Origin: Methylobacterium sp.
GTDB taxonomy: Bacteria; Pseudomonadota; Alphaproteobacteria; Rhizobiales; Beijerinckiaceae
Direction: 5' to 3'
Assembly: GCA_021154065.1 (NCBI GenBank)
Contig: JAJKJG010000088.1
Coordinates: forward strand, 1 to 6,770
DNA length: 6,770 bases
Below are positions 6,249 through 6,770 of this stretch, one piece after another. How positions within the stretch are numbered: position 1 is the stretch's first letter; each line of letters opens with the position of its first letter. Under the pieces are notes generated by a model. The model was not told the origin of the DNA. It saw nothing but the letters and a program-made list of their open reading frames with translations, and ran no database searches. The position numbers and the translations under genes are program-made.

Positions 6249-6770
6249 ATGAATAATCTGGAGCTAAAAGATCATCGAATCTCGTCTCTATTTGCTTTAA
6301 TTGAGAGCCAGCCCGGTGACTATCGACATGTGTTCCGGGGACAGGCAAATGCACAGTGGGGACTCGTACCGACACTGTACAGAAACACGATCAACGTGGG
6401 GGCGGAACCCTCGAGGCAAACTATGATGTTTTCGAGGAGAGGTGCATTGAAAGGTTCTTCAATGAAGGATTGCCGTATCTGCCGCCAATTCAAAGATCAT
6501 ACTCCAACGACAGGATCTTGGCACAGCACTTTGGAGTGCCTACGCGATTGTTGGATTGGAGCCGTGATCCTTTAGTGGCAGCCTTTTTTGCGGTAGAGAA
6601 CTGGCAATCAAGCGAGAATGCGGCACTCTTTATGATCCTGCCCGATGCCAAGCATCGGCCCGAAGACGTCCGCCGTTTGGGTCCACATAACGCGATTGAG
6701 CTTGAGCCTCCCGCTATCGACCGTCGTATTCCGGCTCAGAAATCCGTATTCACCTTCCATCAGTACGGTC
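6249..6770 (+). pseudogene. FRG-domain protein, frameshifted and cut by the window end
   Basis: ATG 6249 has a G run (6238-6242) six bases upstream as ribosome binding site. The first 50 residues contain the name-giving FRG motif, HVFRGQANAQWGLVPTLYR (F29-R30-G31-Q32). After the G5 run at 6398-6402 this frame turns to nonsense and stops at 6573-6575. The homologous sequence continues in the frame of base 6401: GGTLEANYDVFEER, then ILAQHFGVPTRLLDWSRDP and LVAAFFAVEN, the conserved core of the FRG domain, still open at base 6770. One missing G in the run restores a single frame through GTG GGG GGC GGA. So this is either a recent frameshift or a homopolymer sequencing error. The biochemical function of FRG domains is not settled; they are frequent in accessory and defence-associated loci. 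Base composition is clearly more AT-rich than argG or typA. The 3' part is outside the window. Confidence 0.85.

Overview
The window is high-GC bacterial chromosome. Protein families, codon choice and gene content (argininosuccinate synthase, a membrane-anchored TAXI-type binding protein, TypA/BipA) suggest an alphaproteobacterium, probably Hyphomicrobiales (Rhizobiales). This assignment comes from recognised protein families, not from a database search.

Layout. Bases 1-159 are the 3' end of argG. After a 198-base spacer comes a leucine-type class II tRNA gene (358-468). Its acceptor, D and T arms are intact, but it carries a 25-base tandem duplication in the anticodon/variable region and has no conventional anticodon loop. 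A TAXI-family binding protein with two membrane anchors follows at 530-1852 on the + strand. Convergent to it, on the - strand at 1941-2939, is the most striking gene: a 332-residue membrane protein whose last ~150 residues are a full-length Hedgehog N-terminal signalling domain. It keeps the zinc ligands, the acidic active-site residue and five of the six calcium ligands of animal Sonic hedgehog, and it lacks the Hint autoprocessing domain. The translational GTPase TypA/BipA (3178-5007, +) is divergent from it.

Bases 5008-5396 are mostly non-coding. They hold hairpins, three copies of a 9-base palindrome TCATNATGA, and a short reading frame (5178-5351) that looks like the stump of a gene cut off near 5262. 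From about 5262 the DNA becomes visibly less GC-rich and has accessory character. It contains a 231-residue protein with a HEPN-like R-N-x3-H motif (5397-6092), a REP-like palindrome (6171-6199), and an FRG-domain gene (6249 to the window end) broken by a one-base frameshift in a G run.

Functionally, argG and typA are housekeeping genes and form the core background. The Hedgehog-like gene sits alone between two core genes, with no recognisable partner in the window. The HEPN-like and FRG genes may mark the edge of a small defence or stress island downstream of typA; that is inference from family associations and base composition, and no integrase or insertion sequence is visible.
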